A DNA stretch of 64,000 bases from Arthrobacter sp. AK04. Lineage in GTDB: Bacteria; Actinomycetota; Actinomycetes; Actinomycetales; Micrococcaceae. Both the position numbers and the translations under genes were made by a program. Each line of letters begins with the position of its first letter. Positions within the stretch are counted from its first letter, which is position 1. The notes under the pieces are model-generated. The model ran no database searches. It was not told the DNA's origin and was given only the letters and a program-made list of their open reading frames with translations. The stretch lies in NCBI RefSeq assembly GCF_021129155.1, contig NZ_JAJOMC010000015.1, positions 1 through 64,000 of the forward strand, in the 5' to 3' direction. Positions 16,704 to 25,402 of this stretch are shown here, piece after piece.

Positions 16704-17930
16704 CTAGGACTGCCGTACGCGCAGCAGGTCCGGCGCCGCATCCACTTCCGAGAGGTCCATGGCACCCCGCATGGTGATATTCACTGCGTGGTTTACCACG
16801 GCGCCCAAGCCGAGGTCTTCGGGCGGAGAACCTGCCATGGCCTTGTCCCGGACCCGGCGTTGCTCAGCTGCCCCGGTGCCACGGGCGATGATGTCCTCCA
16901 CACCCTGGCGAACGATCGAAAGCTCTCCCTGTTCGTCCAGGACTGGCGCGAGGTAGTCCACCAGCGAACGCACCACATCCGCGGCCCGGGCCGGCCGGAA
17001 CGTGCCGAAATCCAAAAGCTCCCCGCTGAGCCCGCTGCTGCTTGCCTGCCATGCAGCCATGCGCAACAGCACAGTGGGCACCGGCGCAGGGTCCACACCG
17101 TCCCGCCACTCCCGGCTGGCTGACTCCACCAGTGCACGGACCAGGAGTGCGATGAGCGCAGCGTCCTCGGCCCGGAGGCAGACATCGGCGACGCGCACTT
17201 CCACAGTGGGGTGGTTCCGGGAAAGCCTCGCGTCGAAGTACAGCATCCCCTCGTCCAGCATCACCCCGCTGTCCAGCAACCTCGTGACAACCCGCCGGTA
17301 CGTGGGGTAGGTGCCGTAGATCCCCGCGGGTCCGGACGTGGGCCAGCGGTTCCAGGCCTGCGTCCGGTAACTCTCGAAGCCCGTCGGCATCCCGTTCCAA
17401 AACGGGGAGTTCGCGCTCAACGCGGTCAGCACCGCGAGCTTGTCCCGGATCCGGTCCAGGACCGCCACGCCCTCCTCCGGCGATTCGATATACGTGTGCA
17501 CATGGAAGCCGCACGTGAGCTGCTCCTGCGCCGTCAGGCCGAAGCGCTCCAGCATCAGGGCATACCGGGGGTCCGGCGTCGTATGGCTGGTGGAGGCCAA
17601 GGGCGAGGTGGCAAGCGCCGCCACCCGGGCACCGTTCTTCTGGGCAGCCCGGTCAGCAAGCGTCCGGCCCGCACGGATTTGGTCCAGCAGGACGCCGTAC
17701 TCCAGGCAGGGCCGCGTCTGGGTCTCGATCTGCTCAAGCTTAAGCTCGGCACTCAAGCCCATCTCGTCGTCGTCGTAAACGGTCTTGTCTTCGGTTTCCA
17801 GCGCACGGGCATCCGGTGCATCATCGGCGGCCATCCGGTGCCCGGACAGCAGGGCATCGGCCAGTGCAAGCGGCTCCCCTGTTGCCGGGTCAACAATCAG
17901 GAGCTCTTCCTCGACGCCGAATGTACGCAT
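16704..17930 (-). CDS. Carboxylate-amine ligase, YbdK/GCS2 family
   Basis: 408 residues. It starts [25 protein letters not shown], the classic opening of YbdK and EgtA-like glutamate-cysteine ligase type 2 proteins. [22 protein letters not shown] and [30 protein letters not shown] are the metal and glutamate-binding blocks. YbdK-type enzymes show weak gamma-glutamylcysteine ligase activity; the true substrate is open. An upstream ATG at 17981 would add 17 residues without family support. It sits downstream of, and in the same direction as, the XRE-MurA gene. Confidence 0.9.
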   Translation of the reverse strand: MRTFGVEEELLIVDPATGEPLALADALLSGHRMAADDAPDARALETEDKTVYDDDEMGLSAELKLEQIETQTRPCLEYGVLLDQIRAGRTLADRAAQKNGARVAALATSPLASTSHTTPDPRYALMLERFGLTAQEQLTCGFHVHTYIESPEEGVAVLDRIRDKLAVLTALSANSPFWNGMPTGFESYRTQAWNRWPTSGPAGIYGTYPTYRRVVTRLLDSGVMLDEGMLYFDARLSRNHPTVEVRVADVCLRAEDAALIALLVRALVESASREWRDGVDPAPVPTVLLRMAAWQASSSGLSGELLDFGTFRPARAADVVRSLVDYLAPVLDEQGELSIVRQGVEDIIARGTGAAEQRRVRDKAMAGSPPEDLGLGAVVNHAVNITMRGAMDLSEVDAAPDLLRVRQS

Positions 17931-17997
17931 ACTGTCATTCTGCGGCAGGCAGGAAGATTTTGGAGAGACTCCGCCTTTCATGACGAACCGTGAAAGG

Positions 17998-19521
17998 TCA
18001 GTCCTGGAAGTACTCCACCTTCGCGCCGATGGCGTTCAGCCGCTCCGCCAGGTCCTCATAGCCGCGCTCAATGACATAGATGTTCCGCAGCTCTGACACT
18101 CCCCGCGCGGCAAGCATTGCCAGCAGCAGGCAGGCCGCCGGGCGCAGTGCGGGCGGGCAGCCAACCTCGGCCGCACGCCATTTTGTGGGTCCGTTGACAT
18201 AGATCCGGTGCGGGTCCAGCAGCTGCACCTGGGCGCCCAGCCGGTTGAGTTCCGTAAGGTAGATGGCCCGGTTTTCGTAGACCCAGTCGTGGATCATGGT
18301 CTGGCCCTGGGCGTTGGCTGCGATGACTGCGAAGAAGGGCAGGTTATCGATGTTGAGCCCGGGGAACGGCATGGGGTGGATCTTGTCCTCCGGAGCGTGC
18401 AGCTCCGAAGGCTTGGTGGTGACGTCCACCAGGCGCGTCCGGCCGTTCCGGGCCATGTACTCGCCGGAGATCTCCAACTGCTGGCCCATCTGGCCCAGCG
18501 TTGCGAGCTCAATTTCCATGAACTCAATGGGCACGCGCCGGATGGTCACCTCGGAATTGGTGACAATGCCCGCGGTGATCAGGCTCATGGCCTCGATGGG
18601 GTCCTCCGACGGGAAATACTCGATCTCGGCGTCGATGGACAGGCGCCCCGTGATCTTCAGGGTGGTGGTGCCTACGCCCTCGATCTCCACGCCCAGCATC
18701 TGCAGGTAGAAGCAAAGGTCCTGCACCATGTAGTTGGGGCTGGCGTTCCGGATGACGGTTGTACCTTCACGGTGGGCTGCTGCCATGATCGCGTTTTCGG
18801 TGACAGTATCGCCGCGCTCTGTAAGCACGAACGAGCGGTCCCGGCTGTCTGCGGGCGGGGCCTGCACACTGTAAAAGCCCGCGGTGGCCTCCACTGAGAG
18901 GCCGAACTGCCGCAGCGCCTGCATGTGCGGCTCAACCGTACGGGTGCCGAGGTCGCAGCCGCCCGCATACGGAAGACGGTATTTTGCCGACTCGTCCAGG
19001 AGCGGGCCCAGAAGCATGATCACGCTCCGCGTGCGGCGCGCGGCGTCAACATCCATGGCTTCCAGGTTCAGCACGGCCGGCCGCCGGAGCTGCAGGTCGG
19101 TGTCGTTAAGCCAGGTGCAGTCCACACCGATGCTGGTCAGGACCTCAACAATCCGGTTCACTTCTTCGATCCGCGCCAGGCGGCGAAGGATGGTGGTTCC
19201 CCGGTTGATCAGACTGGCACAAAGCAGTGCCACTCCGGCGTTCTTGCTGCTGTTGACATCCACGGAACCGGAAAGGGTGTGGCCGCCCTCAACCCGCAGG
19301 TGGGTCATCTGCGGCTTGCCCACGTTCACGATGCTCCGGTCGAAGATCGCTTCGAGGCGCTGGATCATTTTGAGGCTCAGGTTCTGCTTGCCCTGCTCCA
19401 TCCGGGCAACGGCGCTCTGGCTCGTGCCCAGTTCGGCAGCCAACTGGCCCTGGGTCCAGCCCTTCTCACTGCGGGCGTCCCTCAACATGGCGGCAACGTG
19501 TTCGGCGGTTTCCTGCGTCAT
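17998..19521 (-). CDS. XRE helix-turn-helix domain fused to a MurA-like enolpyruvyl transferase
   Basis: 507 residues. Residues about 5-62 are an XRE DNA-binding domain ([32 protein letters not shown]). The rest is a UDP-N-acetylglucosamine 1-carboxyvinyltransferase fold. The catalytic Lys-Asn appears as [11 protein letters not shown], and a Cys sits in YAGGCDLG (about 189), where MurA carries its PEP-binding Cys. The conserved C-terminal Arg block reads [12 protein letters not shown] instead of LRAGAA. It may be a paralog with changed substrate, or an enzyme-regulator. The usual murA is not in the window. TATAAA/TAAAAT just upstream and no ribosome-binding site suggest a leaderless mRNA. Confidence 0.88.
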   Translation of the reverse strand: MTQETAEHVAAMLRDARSEKGWTQGQLAAELGTSQSAVARMEQGKQNLSLKMIQRLEAIFDRSIVNVGKPQMTHLRVEGGHTLSGSVDVNSSKNAGVALLCASLINRGTTILRRLARIEEVNRIVEVLTSIGVDCTWLNDTDLQLRRPAVLNLEAMDVDAARRTRSVIMLLGPLLDESAKYRLPYAGGCDLGTRTVEPHMQALRQFGLSVEATAGFYSVQAPPADSRDRSFVLTERGDTVTENAIMAAAHREGTTVIRNASPNYMVQDLCFYLQMLGVEIEGVGTTTLKITGRLSIDAEIEYFPSEDPIEAMSLITAGIVTNSEVTIRRVPIEFMEIELATLGQMGQQLEISGEYMARNGRTRLVDVTTKPSELHAPEDKIHPMPFPGLNIDNLPFFAVIAANAQGQTMIHDWVYENRAIYLTELNRLGAQVQLLDPHRIYVNGPTKWRAAEVGCPPALRPAACLLLAMLAARGVSELRNIYVIERGYEDLAERLNAIGAKVEYFQD

Positions 19522-19526
19522 AGTCA

Positions 19527-19534
19527 ATTTTATA
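19527..19534 (-). promoter_or_regulatory. -10 element of a probable leaderless promoter (TATAAAAT)
   Basis: Minus-strand TATAAAAT contains two candidate hexamers, ending five or seven bases before the ATG of the XRE-MurA gene. The surrounding 30 bases are the most AT-rich stretch nearby. Confidence 0.45.
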
Positions 19535-19700
19535 TCATAAATGAGCTACAAGGGAGGACTCGCAAGCAACTGACCGCAGCCAGGGTCGGTACATTACCCG
19601 TTTCATGCGATAGGAGCGGATGTCTGGCCAGCTTGACCTCCCCGGCCACCGGCGGGACACTGGAGGAGGATCCCTTCGTCCAGCGTCCAACGGAGGCAAC

Positions 19701-20594
19701 ATGCGCCGCACACCACCCAGCGAGGCGTCGCCAAGCAGAAGACTGCGGGGCAGGGCACAGCCGCACTGGGCATCACCCGCCAGGAACACACGGGCCGTGC
19801 CGGGCATGTTGGGCTTCCTTATGGCCGCGCTGCTCCTGATGGCCGGCACCCCCGCCCACGCCGCGCCCTCGCCCGGCGAGGGGCAGCAGTCGCTTCTGGG
19901 GAATGACATCTCCTGGCCGCAGTGCAACGGGGATTTTCCAATGGACCAGGCTTTTGCCATTGTGGGCGTCAACAACGGCCTGGCCAACACCACGAATCCC
20001 TGCCTGTCCGAGCAGCTCCGGTGGGCAGAGGATTCCGCCGGCCACCCCGGCCAGCCCACCGTCTCCCTGTACGTCAATACCGCCAACCCCGGCGCCGCCG
20101 GCTCCTGGTGGCCCGAAAACGACGAGTACCCGGCCGGGCAGGCGGTCCACAACCCTTACGGCCCGTGCGAAGACGGGGATTACGGCAAGGCCTGCGCCTA
20201 CATGTACGGCTATGCCAAGGCGTACGACGACGCGTACCTCCGCGGGATCAGCCATCCCGCCAGTTACTTCTGGTGGCTGGACGTCGAAACGGAGAACAGC
20301 TGGTCCCGCACTGACAAAGACGCCAACCGGACAGTCCTGGAAGGCATGACCGACTTCTTCCACAGCATCGGAGCCGAGGTGGGAATCTATTCGACCGGCC
20401 AGCAGTGGGAGCGGATTGTTGGAACAGTCAGCAGCTCGAGCAACCTCTATGCGCTGCCCAGCTGGCTGGCGGGATCGCTCAACGCCTCCGGCGCGGCGGA
20501 CGCCTGCTCCAAGGAGCCCCTGACCGCCGGGGGCAGGGTGGTGCTGGCCCAGTTCGTGTCCAGGGGATTCGACTACAACTATTCCTGCCAGTAG
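19701..20594 (+). CDS. Secreted DUF1906/GH25-like hydrolase-fold protein
   Basis: 297 residues. A basic N-terminus and a hydrophobic core (PGMLGFLMAALLLMAGTPAHAA) form a signal peptide. The mature part opens GNDISWPQCNGDFP and has FWWLDVETENSWSRTDKDANRTVLEGMTDFFHSIGAEVGIYSTGQQWERI. This resembles the glycosidase-like barrel of the DUF1906/GH25 kind, with acidic residues at strand ends. Peptidoglycan or another envelope glycan is the likely substrate; activity is unproven. GGAGG lies five bases before this ATG. An upstream ATG at 19620 also has AGGAG but gives an oddly long leader. Confidence 0.75.
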   Translation: MRRTPPSEASPSRRLRGRAQPHWASPARNTRAVPGMLGFLMAALLLMAGTPAHAAPSPGEGQQSLLGNDISWPQCNGDFPMDQAFAIVGVNNGLANTTNPCLSEQLRWAEDSAGHPGQPTVSLYVNTANPGAAGSWWPENDEYPAGQAVHNPYGPCEDGDYGKACAYMYGYAKAYDDAYLRGISHPASYFWWLDVETENSWSRTDKDANRTVLEGMTDFFHSIGAEVGIYSTGQQWERIVGTVSSSSNLYALPSWLAGSLNASGAADACSKEPLTAGGRVVLAQFVSRGFDYNYSCQ

Positions 20595-20607
20595 GCCCGC
20601 GCTGGTG

Positions 20608-21408
20608 TCAGCTTCCCAGCCACACCATGTTCCATGTTCCAAGGGACACGGCTGCAATCACCGCTGTTCCCGCCATCACCACGCCCCCGGCAAGCACCCA
20701 GGCATCCAGCACGCTGAAGGTGGATTCGCGCGCCCACGTCCGGTGTCCGCCGCCGAAACCACGAGCCTCCATGGTTACGGCCAGCCGTGACGCCCGGCGG
20801 ATTGCCTGGACCAGGAGCCCGAAGCTCTGCCCCAGCGTCGCCTTCAACCGCTGCACGGCGCTGCCGCGGGAACCCACACCCCGGGCCCGGCGGGCCATCC
20901 CGATGGTCTGCCATTCTTCCGCCATCAGGCCCACCAGCCGCATGGCCGCGAGCGTGCCCAGCACGAAGCGGTGCGGAAGGCGCGCCTTCTGCGCCAGTGC
21001 ATCGGCGAGGTCCGTGGGGTCGGTGCAGCTCATCAGCAGCACGGCCGGAAGGGCGATCGCCAGCCCGCGCAGGGTGAAGCCCACCCCCAGCTCCAGCGAG
21101 CCTTCGCTCATGGTCCAGATGCCGACGTCGATTAGCGTCCTTCCGCTGTCCGGAGCCAGGATTGAGGTGCTCCAGCCCCCCACGGCCGCGGCGAGGATCA
21201 GCGGCCAGCCGCGCTGCCACAGCAGCGTCAGCGTCAGGCCCGCGAGCGGGAACAGCAGGAATTCGAAAGCCAGCGCCACCGATGCGGAAACCCAGTCGAT
21301 CGAAAGCGCCAGCACGGCGGTGATGAGGAAGACGGCGGCGAACTTGCTCAGGGGATTGGCCCGGGCCAGCAGGGCCTGGTTGCCGCGCAGGTTCAGCTCC
21401 TGCCTCAT
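20608..21408 (-). CDS. ykoC: ECF transporter transmembrane T component
   Basis: 266 residues, a CbiQ/EcfT-type membrane protein. Five or so membrane segments lie between residues 20 and 130 and near the C-terminus. The conserved cytoplasmic coupling motifs read MARRARGVGSRG and AIRRASRLAVTMEARGFGG (Ala-Arg-Gly type). It couples ATP hydrolysis by the adjacent ATPase to substrate uptake by the S component. It overlaps the ATPase gene by ATGA and is the last gene of the TPP-riboswitch operon, so thiamine or its pyrimidine precursor is the likely substrate. Confidence 0.9.
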   Translation of the reverse strand: MRQELNLRGNQALLARANPLSKFAAVFLITAVLALSIDWVSASVALAFEFLLFPLAGLTLTLLWQRGWPLILAAAVGGWSTSILAPDSGRTLIDVGIWTMSEGSLELGVGFTLRGLAIALPAVLLMSCTDPTDLADALAQKARLPHRFVLGTLAAMRLVGLMAEEWQTIGMARRARGVGSRGSAVQRLKATLGQSFGLLVQAIRRASRLAVTMEARGFGGGHRTWARESTFSVLDAWVLAGGVVMAGTAVIAAVSLGTWNMVWLGS

Positions 21409-22961
21409 GGCGCCACCGGTTCCGCGGCAGCCATCCGCAGCTCAGTGCCACCCAGCGCGGCCGTGAACTCGGCGTCGTGGGTTACGGACACCACGGCGGT
21501 GCCGGCATCCAAAAGCTCAGACAGGAACGAGGCCAGCTCCGCCCAGGTATTCGCATCCTGGCCGAACGTCGGCTCGTCCAGCACCAGCACCTGGGGATGC
21601 GCTGCCAGGACGGTGGCCACGGATAGACGCCGCTTCTCTCCGCCGGAGAGCGTATAGGGATTTGCGTCCACGAGGTGGGTCAGCCGCAAACGCTCCAGCA
21701 GCTCGTCAACGCGTTCCTCCCCGTGTCCAAGGTGCCGCGGGCCGAAGAGCAGCTCATCCAGCACCTTCCCGGTGACGAACTGGTGCTCGGGTTCCTGGAA
21801 CACGGTGCCGATCCGCTCTATGAGCGCCTCGGCTTTCCACGCGTAAGGGTCAATCCCGGCGCCGCGGCTGAGGTCCAGGGTTGCGGAAACCTTGCCTGCC
21901 ACCGGCTCCAGGAGCCCCGCGAGGGTCAGCGCAAACGTTGACTTGCCCGCACCGTTGGGACCCGTGATGGCCAGCGCCTGCCCGGCCCGGACCTGCGCGG
22001 AAATGTCCTGCTGGACGGGCATCGGGGGTATCTTCCGGAAGCCGCTGCGCCGGGCGCGTTGGCGGGAAACCGCAAGTTTCTCGGCCGCCAGCAGCAGGGC
22101 TCCGGAGCCGGGGGCCGGGCTTGCCGACCGTGCACGCGTCTGCGGAACGTACCCGGGCACCCACACGCCTGCCGCCGCCAGCATGGTCCGGGCTTCGGCG
22201 AGCACCTGGTCCGGAGGGCCGTCAAGCAGCACGGCATCATCGGTGGCGCTGCCCGGCTGCAGCACCACGATCCGGTCCACCAGGTCCTTCCACACGGACA
22301 CCCGGTGCTCCACCACAACCAGCGTGGCACCGGTTTTGTCCAGGCAGCGGCCCACGGCGTCGCGGACTTCCAGCACACCGGCCGGGTCCAGGTTTGCCGT
22401 GGGCTCGTCAAGCAGGATCAGGCCCGGACGCATGGCGAGGATCCCTGCCAGCGCCAGGCGCTGTTTTTGCCCGCCGGAGAGGGCAGACGTCGGATGGTCC
22501 AGCGGCAGGTGGGAGAGCCCGACGTCGTCCAGCGCCTCGTGCACGCGGGCCCAGATGGCGTCGCGGGGCACGGCGAGGTTTTCGGCGCCGAAGGCGACGT
22601 CGTCGCCAACGCGGGAGAGGACCACCTGTGTCTCCGGGTCCTGCTGCATCAGTCCGGCCCGGCCGCGCTGCTCCCGGGGCACGGCGCCGTCAACCAGCAG
22701 CGAGCCCGTCTCGTCGGAGTCCCCGGCGTCGCCGCCGTCGTCGTTTATGTCCCCCAGCACCCCTGCCAGGGCGTGGAGGAGCGTGGACTTGCCGGCACCG
22801 GAAGGTCCGAGGAGAAGCACCCGCTCCCCCGGGCGGATGTCCAGGTCGAGGGCACGCACGGCCGGTTTGGTGCGCCCTGCATGGCGCCAGCCCCAGCCGC
22901 GGGCCGTGACGGCAGCCGGACGCACCGCGGTCGATGCCTCATGCCGCGAAGGGGCGCCCAT
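21405..22961 (-). CDS. ykoD: ECF transporter ATPase with two fused ABC domains
   Basis: 518 residues with two nucleotide-binding domains in one chain. The first has GPSGAGKST, signature LSGGQKQRLALAG and Walker B LILLDEPTANLDPAG; the second has GPNGAGKST, LSGGEKRRLSVAT and VLVLDEPTFGQD. The chain fuses the two ATPases that most ECF systems encode separately. ATG at 22961 is chosen because it overlaps the ykoE stop (TGATG). It powers uptake with YkoC and YkoE. Confidence 0.92.
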   Translation of the reverse strand: MGAPSRHEASTAVRPAAVTARGWGWRHAGRTKPAVRALDLDIRPGERVLLLGPSGAGKSTLLHALAGVLGDINDDGGDAGDSDETGSLLVDGAVPREQRGRAGLMQQDPETQVVLSRVGDDVAFGAENLAVPRDAIWARVHEALDDVGLSHLPLDHPTSALSGGQKQRLALAGILAMRPGLILLDEPTANLDPAGVLEVRDAVGRCLDKTGATLVVVEHRVSVWKDLVDRIVVLQPGSATDDAVLLDGPPDQVLAEARTMLAAAGVWVPGYVPQTRARSASPAPGSGALLLAAEKLAVSRQRARRSGFRKIPPMPVQQDISAQVRAGQALAITGPNGAGKSTFALTLAGLLEPVAGKVSATLDLSRGAGIDPYAWKAEALIERIGTVFQEPEHQFVTGKVLDELLFGPRHLGHGEERVDELLERLRLTHLVDANPYTLSGGEKRRLSVATVLAAHPQVLVLDEPTFGQDANTWAELASFLSELLDAGTAVVSVTHDAEFTAALGGTELRMAAAEPVAP

Positions 22962-23584
22962 CAGGAAAAGACGGGCTCCGTTGCCGCCTTGCGTGATGCA
23001 AAGGAGCTCAGCACACCGGTCCTGGCCAGGCCGCGGGTGGCAATCCAGGACAGCGCCCCGGCGATGATGGCGCCGGAGATGGCGGTGAAGATGATGTACG
23101 CCAGCTTGTCGCCGGCGGCGTAGGCGATGTTCCAGCCCCACGGTGCGAACGAGTCGTTCAGGCCGCAGAAAAGACCGGCCGCAGCGCCTGCCAGCAGGGC
23201 TACGGGCAGGTTGAACTTCCGGTACACGAAGATGGCGAAGATGATCTCCGCGCCAAGGCCCTGCACGAACCCGGAGAACAGCACGGACGCCCCGTACTGG
23301 GAGCCCATGAGCAGTTCACCGGTGGCGGCCACCGTCTCGCAGAAGAGCGCAGCGCCGGGCTTGCGGATGATAAGCATGCCCAGAACGGCCGGAATCATCC
23401 AGCCGCCGGCGATCAGGCCGGTCAGGGGCGGGTAGACGGCGTTCATGGGTCCGGAGACTGCGGCGGCACCCTGCGACCAGGCCCAGAAGATGACGCCGCC
23501 GGCGACGGCGATGAGGGCCGCCACCACGATGTCCACGACGCGCCAGGACTTGCTGGCGGGCTTCTTGACTGCTGTTGTTGCCAT
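22961..23584 (-). CDS. ykoE: ECF transporter S component, YkoE family
   Basis: 207 residues with about six membrane helices. The N-terminus (WRVVDIVVAALIAVAGGVIFWAWSQ) and GPMNAVYPPLTGLIAGGWMIPAVLGMLIIRKPGAALFCE match YkoE, the substrate-binding unit for hydroxymethylpyrimidine or thiamine. AGGAGG lies six bases before the ATG. It is the first gene of ykoE-ykoD-ykoC and sits about 80 bases downstream of a TPP riboswitch, which fixes the pathway. Confidence 0.92.
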   Translation of the reverse strand: MATTAVKKPASKSWRVVDIVVAALIAVAGGVIFWAWSQGAAAVSGPMNAVYPPLTGLIAGGWMIPAVLGMLIIRKPGAALFCETVAATGELLMGSQYGASVLFSGFVQGLGAEIIFAIFVYRKFNLPVALLAGAAAGLFCGLNDSFAPWGWNIAYAAGDKLAYIIFTAISGAIIAGALSWIATRGLARTGVLSSFASRKAATEPVFS

Positions 23585-23664
23585 GTGGTCCTCCTGAGGA
23601 ACAGGAGGGGAAAGTGGGCGCGGTTTCCGGCACTGCTGCCGCTGCGCGCACTTCGAGAACTCGA

Positions 23665-23779
23665 CTCCCTTGCGCCGGTACTAACCGGATCAGGTTCGAG
23701 GGTCTGCGGCTGTCCGCACTCTCAGCGCCCACCTGCGGTCCCTGGCATGGCCAGTGATGCCGACGGCGGCGCTCCCCTG
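23665..23779 (-). ncRNA. TPP (thiamine pyrophosphate) riboswitch
   Basis: On the minus strand the order is AGGGGAGC, GGGCGCTGAGAGTGCGG (the CTGAGA pyrimidine-sensing loop), then ACCCTCGAACCTGATC, CGGTTAGTACCGGCG and CAAGGGA closing the first helix. These are the invariant THI-element blocks. It lies upstream of ykoE and should lower expression of the transporter when TPP is abundant. Confidence 0.95.
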
Positions 23780-23848
23780 TCGTTGAATGATTCTGTTTGG
23801 TGAAATATCCGCCCTGTTGGGCGTGGTTCAGTTTACCGCAGGGAGGGG

Positions 23849-23854
23849 TAGATT
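23849..23854 (+). promoter_or_regulatory. -10 element of a probable leaderless promoter (TAGATT)
   Basis: TAGATT ends seven bases before the ATG of the UPF0303 gene. It is divergent from the TPP riboswitch transcript. Confidence 0.4.
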
Positions 23855-23861
23855 GTGGGCC

Positions 23862-24404
23862 ATGACTGCGAATCCACCAGATATGACCGGGTACGATCCG
23901 GATTCCCATGCTGCCCAGCCGGAGGGATCCCTGGAAGCACTGATCGCCCGGATTGAGGCGGAGGTCCGGGAGCTGCAGCTTCCCGGCTTCTCCCTGGACG
24001 ACGCCCTGAACCTGGGGCTGCTCCTGGTGGAGTTGGGCAGGGAACGCGGGCTGCCCATCGCCATCGACATCAGCAAGGGCGAGCAGGTCCTCTTCCACGT
24101 TGCCCTGCCGGGGGCAACGCCGGACAACGGGCACTGGATCGGGGCCAAGAAGCGGACCGCCGCCCGGCACGAGGCCCCTTCCCTGCTGGTGGGGCTGCGC
24201 GCCAGGCTTCAAGGAGGACGGATCGAGGACAACGCCTGGTTCGACCAAACCCGCTATGCCGCGCACGGCGGCTCCTTCCCGCTCTACGTCACCGGGGTGG
24301 GTGCCGTAGCAACCGTCACCGTGTCCGGTTTACCGCAGGTGCAGGACCATGACCTGGTGGTCGAGGCCCTCCGTGACATCCTTCGGCAGGCAAGCGCGGA
24401 CTGA
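23862..24404 (+). CDS. UPF0303/GlcG-HbpS-like protein (haem-degrading domain family)
   Basis: 180 residues. LGLLLVELGRERGLPIAIDISKGEQVLFHVALPGATPDNGHWIGAKKRTAARHEAPSLLVG is typical of the UPF0303 branch of the GlcG/HbpS family. YAAHGGSFPLYVTGVGAVATVTVSGLPQVQDHDLVVEALR is the second conserved block. Family members bind haem or small ligands; catalytic activity is rarely shown. The first about 30 residues are extra. No operon partner is clear. Confidence 0.85.
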   Translation: MTANPPDMTGYDPDSHAAQPEGSLEALIARIEAEVRELQLPGFSLDDALNLGLLLVELGRERGLPIAIDISKGEQVLFHVALPGATPDNGHWIGAKKRTAARHEAPSLLVGLRARLQGGRIEDNAWFDQTRYAAHGGSFPLYVTGVGAVATVTVSGLPQVQDHDLVVEALRDILRQASAD

Positions 24405-24507
24405 CGCGGGGACGCCGTGGGCGCACGGCCCCTGCCGGCATGGACACTCCCGAGGCGCCGGGAGTACATTCGAGCCGAGAGGCGGGAATTCCATCCAGGA
24501 GGGCGTC

Positions 24508-24717
24508 GTGACCGGTCCAGCACCCGAGAACCAGGTCCGGGCGGCGCTGGACAAAGCCTCGGACGAGATGCTTTTCATCGGCCCGGACCACCCCTATTAT
24601 CCGCTGCTTGCGGAACTGGTGTCCGCCGTCGGGAAGTCCTGGCAGCAAGGCTACGAGCACGGCCGCCGCGGAGGTCCGCACACAAACCCGTACGCGTGGA
24701 CCGGCGCGGGAGGCTAG
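24508..24717 (+). CDS. Small hypothetical protein, 69 aa
   Basis: AGGAGG lies five bases before GTG 24508, which makes this short frame credible. The product, VTGPAPENQVRAALDKASDE through WQQGYEHGRRGG, is hydrophilic with one predicted amphipathic helix and no membrane segment. I do not recognise it. A CTCCCG/CGGGAG hairpin upstream (about 24447-24464) may end the previous transcript. Confidence 0.65.
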   Translation: MTGPAPENQVRAALDKASDEMLFIGPDHPYYPLLAELVSAVGKSWQQGYEHGRRGGPHTNPYAWTGAGG

Positions 24718-24780
24718 CAGGCTGCGTGCAGTGGCCGGCGCCCAGCTTCAGAAGAATACAAAGGCTGCTTAGCATTTATT

Positions 24781-24796
24781 AGTAATCATGCTTACT
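24781..24796. promoter_or_regulatory. Operator-like palindrome AGTAATCATGCTTACT
   Basis: Fourteen of sixteen bases are symmetrical (AGTAA/TTACT arms). It lies in an AT-rich patch 33 bases before the DUF4383 gene, where a promoter is expected. The regulator is unknown. Confidence 0.45.
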
Positions 24797-24828
24797 ATGT
24801 TGTCTCCAGCGTTTGAGGAGAACAGCAC

Positions 24829-25332
24829 ATGGCAGCCAGCATCCGCATGAAAGGCGCCCGAACAGGCCTGCAGAATGCTGCCCTCGGAACGGGCGCCGTT
24901 TTCTGCCTGGCCGGCATCCTGGGATTCATTCCCGGCATCACCTCCAATTATGACTCGCTCCGCCTGGCCGGCCACGCCTCGGAAGCGCTGCTGCTCGGGG
25001 TCTTCCAGGTGTCCGTCCTCCACAACACGGTCCACCTGCTCTTTGGGGCTGCCGGCATCCTGATGTCGCGCTCGCACCCGCAGGCACGGAACTTCCTCGT
25101 CTACGGGGGCGTTATCTACCTGGTCCTCTGGCTGTACGGACTTCTGGTGGGCGATCCCATCCCTGCCAACTTCCTCCCCGCAAACCATGCGGACAACTGG
25201 CTCCATCTGGTCCTTGGCCTGGCCATGATTGGCCTGGCCGTCATGCTCGCCCGGGGACCCGCCCCGGCAGGGGACGCGGGTAGGACCGCCAGCACCGCCA
25301 ATTCGTCAGTGCCCGGCACCCGGGGCGGCTGA
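24829..25332 (+). CDS. DUF4383 membrane protein
   Basis: 167 residues with four membrane helices (about 15-40, 65-90, 95-115, 125-150). The block SVLHNTVHLLFGAAGILMSR and NFLPANHADNWLHLVLGLAMIGLAVML are the DUF4383 hallmarks, with conserved His residues at helix ends. Function is unknown; relatives in actinobacteria are often stress-linked. GAGGAG is at good distance before the ATG. It is separated from the diiron gene by about 70 bases and may share its promoter. Confidence 0.9.
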   Translation: MAASIRMKGARTGLQNAALGTGAVFCLAGILGFIPGITSNYDSLRLAGHASEALLLGVFQVSVLHNTVHLLFGAAGILMSRSHPQARNFLVYGGVIYLVLWLYGLLVGDPIPANFLPANHADNWLHLVLGLAMIGLAVMLARGPAPAGDAGRTASTANSSVPGTRGG

Positions 25333-25402
25333 CCACCATCTCCTACCGTGCCCCCAGCGCCGGGGGCACGGAACCGCTACACGCCAGACCCGAAGGAGCA
25401 TC

